Source: Flavobacterium sp. (GTDB lineage: Bacteria > Bacteroidota > Bacteroidia > Flavobacteriales > Flavobacteriaceae). Taken from it: a stretch of 8,522 nt of DNA. Shown here one piece after another: positions 6,895 to 8,522 of the stretch (positions are counted from its first letter, which is position 1; every line of letters begins with the position of its first letter). Location of the stretch: NCBI GenBank assembly GCA_012032075.1, contig JAAURU010000138.1:1-8522 (forward strand), written 5' to 3'. The notes under the pieces are model-generated. The model did no database searches and was not told the origin of the DNA. It saw only the letters and a program-made list of their open reading frames with translations. The translations under genes were made by a program, and so were the position numbers.

Positions 6895-7758
6895 ATGATT
6901 TTAACAGAACAAAAATTAAAAGAAACCTATCAAGAATTAAAAGAATTACTAAATAATGATCTTCATAAAAATAATTTAATAGATAATTTAAATGAAATTA
7001 ACGAAGAATTAGAAGAAGTTAAAATTCAAAGAAGTGTAGTGAATAATTTTAAATCATTAAGTAGTTGGTATTCAAATTTGTTTGTTTTTGATTTTTTAGA
7101 TAATAATGTTACATCTTTTAGGGCGGATGCTACTTTAAATGGATACAATGTTATTATGATTTATAATGAATTTCTACCTCAATACCCAAATAATCCAAGA
7201 GGACCATCATTTGAAGATACTGGATATTATTTAGCTAATTGTATCATAGAAAAATGGTATGTGCAAAGTGAAAATCTTCTAAGAATAATTAATAATGGTT
7301 TAAATTCTGGACTTTTAAAAGGAGGAGATAATTTTAAACCTTCGGCTTGGTTTATAATTGAGATTGCAAACAAAGGGTTTCATAATGAGATTGATTATTC
7401 AAAATACAATTATCCTAAAAGTATGGGAGTTTATCAAGAAGCTTTAAATAATTGGAATACAACTGATATGGGTTTATTAGACAACATAATTACAAAACTT
7501 TGTGATTATCATTTAGAAAACGCAACTTACGGTGATGGAGAAAATACTATGCATATTCAATTTGATGATTGTACAAGATTTGTTTACACCTACGAAATCC
7601 TAACATGGTTATCCATAAGAGAAATGGCAGGACTACCAAACCTAAACAAACTAAGCCATCCGTTAATGGATTTGGCCTTAAACAAATTGCCTAAAGTTGT
7701 TACACCAATGCCCCAAAATGAATTATTTGAAAAGGTAATGGCTAAGTTGAAAAGTTAA
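6895..7758 (+). CDS. Probable immunity protein for the PoNe-like DNase effector
   Basis: This 287-residue protein has no signal peptide, so it should stay in the cytoplasm, where a DNase toxin must be blocked. Residues 5-50 form a charged, heptad-like helix (Leu/Glu/Lys rich). The rest is a mostly helical protein with several Trp and Tyr and a C-terminal part containing YEILTWLSIREMAGLPN and HPLMDLALNKLP. Its length, helical nature and position directly after the nuclease fit the PoNi (DUF1910/DUF1911) immunity proteins that accompany PoNe toxins. The resemblance is weak by eye, and another Imm family is possible. It starts 23 bases after the effector stop behind an A-rich stretch with no clear Shine-Dalgarno site. 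The gene is more AT-rich than the effector, typical of separately acquired immunity genes. Confidence 0.65.
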   Translation: MILTEQKLKETYQELKELLNNDLHKNNLIDNLNEINEELEEVKIQRSVVNNFKSLSSWYSNLFVFDFLDNNVTSFRADATLNGYNVIMIYNEFLPQYPNNPRGPSFEDTGYYLANCIIEKWYVQSENLLRIINNGLNSGLLKGGDNFKPSAWFIIEIANKGFHNEIDYSKYNYPKSMGVYQEALNNWNTTDMGLLDNIITKLCDYHLENATYGDGENTMHIQFDDCTRFVYTYEILTWLSIREMAGLPNLNKLSHPLMDLALNKLPKVVTPMPQNELFEKVMAKLKS

Positions 7759-7794
7759 ATTTAACCACTTTTTAATGTTTTTTTAAGTAGTATT

Positions 7795-8327
7795 ATGGGC
7801 GTTCAAAACACAGCCCCAAACCAATGGCAATACCGGGTCAGCAGGTAAAGGAGTTTTTGCAAAAGGAACGGTTGCAATGGAAACAGGAGCTTATGATTCT
7901 GCAAAAAACATAGCTAGTGGAAACGGAACTTGGCAAGACTATGTAGGAATGGCTATGATGGTAGCACCAGTAGGACAAGGAAAAGAGATCTAGAAGATAG
8001 TTTTACAAACAAAACCGATGAAGCAAATACTGCAAAAACAGACGATGCAGAAACCAGCAAAGTAGATGAAGAAGCTACAAGCAAAGTAGAAAACCAACAG
8101 GCAGAAGCTCCAAAAAAAGAAGGTGACGGAGAGGCTTATGAACAAGGTGTTTCAACAAAAGCAAAATGAGATATTGGCGAAGCAAAAGTAATAGAAAACT
8201 TAAAAGCACAAGGTTATACAGATGTTGTACAAGTGCAGAATAATTCTAGTCATGGAGTTGATGTAATTGCGAGAAATCCATTAACAGGTGAAGTAAAATG
8301 CATAGAGGTAAAAGCAAATACTTCTAA
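7795..8327 (+). pseudogene. Decayed orphan copy of the effector linker and nuclease domain
   Basis: This is a second copy of effector residues 235 to about 404, without the PAAR-like half. It is broken four ways. An extra C lies in the run 7814-7817 (GCCCCAAAC against GCGCAAAC). One A is lost from 7981-7984, turning GKRDLEDS into GKEI-stop. A TGA at 8167-8169 replaces the Gly codon of GDIGEA. An IS element begins at 8327, just after the EVKA motif. Glu, Asp and ExK codons of the nuclease are still present, but NNSGHG has become NNSSHG. The linker is eight codons longer, with short acidic near-repeats (KTDEANTAKTDDAETSK). Similarity may start slightly upstream, near 7775 (NVFLSSIMG against the intact KVGLALRGVMG). 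No start codon or immunity gene is visible. It looks like an orphan toxin cassette of the kind that can recombine into a neighbouring effector gene. Confidence 0.88.
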
Positions 8328-8522
8328 TACCATACGATATTATAATATAGTCCAAATTTTATCAAAAAAAAAAAGTATCATATCCACAGATACTCATTAC
8401 TTCTTTTTCGGTAGTTGTGTTAACTACTTCTGTAATAAAATCATCTATTTCTTCCAATGATTGATAAAATTTATTTGAAAATGCTCGTTTGTATTTTGCC
8501 CATATTTTTTCAGCTGGATTAA
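8327..8522 (-). mobile_element. IS630-like insertion sequence, terminal part only
   Basis: Similarity to the intact effector gene ends abruptly after TTCTAA. The insertion point lies at the TA dinucleotide 8325-8326, the target chosen by IS630/Tc1-type elements, and the inserted DNA begins ATACCATACG at 8327. The outermost bases include a perfect 12-base palindrome at 8337-8348. The element contains the 3' end of a transposase gene reading leftward and continues past the end of the window, so the other terminus and the second TA cannot be seen. Confidence 0.75.
8362..8522 (-). CDS. IS630-family transposase, C-terminal fragment
   Basis: Read on the - strand from the window edge, 53 codons end in TGA at 8362-8364. 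The first residues, NPAEKIWAKYKRAFSNKF, match the end of the IS630 DDE domain, whose last catalytic Glu sits in a LNPxExxW motif. The chain continues QSLEEIDDFITEVV and ends GYDTFFF. The final three Phe codons lie in an 11-base T run on the coding strand (A run 8364-8374), so the true end could be shifted by an indel there. The N-terminal DNA-binding part and the first two catalytic Asp residues are outside the window. Confidence 0.8.
   Translation of the reverse strand, partial: NPAEKIWAKYKRAFSNKFYQSLEEIDDFITEVVNTTTEKEVMSICGYDTFFF

Noticed and set aside
7750..7785. Possible terminator after the immunity gene: the palindrome GTTAAATTTAAC at 7754-7765, AAAAGT/ACTTTT pairing around it, and a later T run
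   Set aside because: The stem has almost no G-C pairs and the T run is several bases away, so it is indistinguishable from AT-rich background.
8233..8460. 75-residue + strand frame starting in the nuclease copy and running into the IS element
   Set aside because: It is a chimera of the decayed nuclease (EVKAN) and antisense transposase sequence, with no start signal. The pseudogene and the IS fragment explain it.
1..8522. CRISPR array, tRNA, rRNA or riboswitch
   Set aside because: No regularly spaced direct repeats, no tRNA-like cloverleaf with a CCA end, and no GC-rich structured RNA stretch were seen. The only long repeat is the effector duplication.

Overview
The window is strongly AT-rich, uses A-rich start regions without clear Shine-Dalgarno sites, and carries Bacteroidetes-type type VI secretion (T6SS) genes. 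It most likely comes from a Flavobacterium-like bacterium with a T6SS of subtype iii. All intact genes lie on the + strand with short gaps, like an operon. The window is an accessory 'effector island' (tube protein tail, spike protein, toxins, immunity candidates), not the structural core of the machine.

Bases 1-2335 look like a first toxin module. The window opens with the last residues of a protein resembling the Bacteroidetes tube protein TssD/Hcp (1-51). Three bases further on, in the same frame, is a free-standing 311-residue protein resembling the polymorphic toxin type 23 family (55-990). A lipoprotein reading frame overlaps its stop codon (990-1564). It is a good candidate for a periplasm-facing immunity protein, but a one-base frameshift splits it. 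An exported TPR protein follows (1640-2335).

Bases 2395-7758 look like a second, tip-delivered module. VgrG (2395-4134 as written, ending at 4202 if one missing A is restored) is followed by two unrecognised proteins in the position where other T6SSs encode loading adaptors (4213-5115 and 5144-5410). Next comes a 485-residue effector: a PAAR-like N-terminal half with a hydrophobic helix pair, an acidic linker, and a C-terminal PD-(D/E)XK nuclease resembling the PoNe DNases (5414-6871). Its probable immunity protein ends the module (6895-7758).

Bases ~7775-8522 are a graveyard. A second copy of the effector's linker and nuclease start (7795-8327) carries two frameshifts and a stop codon. The C-terminal end of an IS630-like element, on the - strand and running off the window, then cuts it at a TA dinucleotide. 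The copy looks like an orphan toxin cassette. Its 5' part differs from the intact gene mostly at silent sites, while its nuclease part is almost identical.

One pattern cuts across the window: three reading frames are broken by loss of a single A from a short A run. Sequencing or assembly error, recent decay, and phase-variable slippage are all possible, and the sequence alone cannot decide between them.
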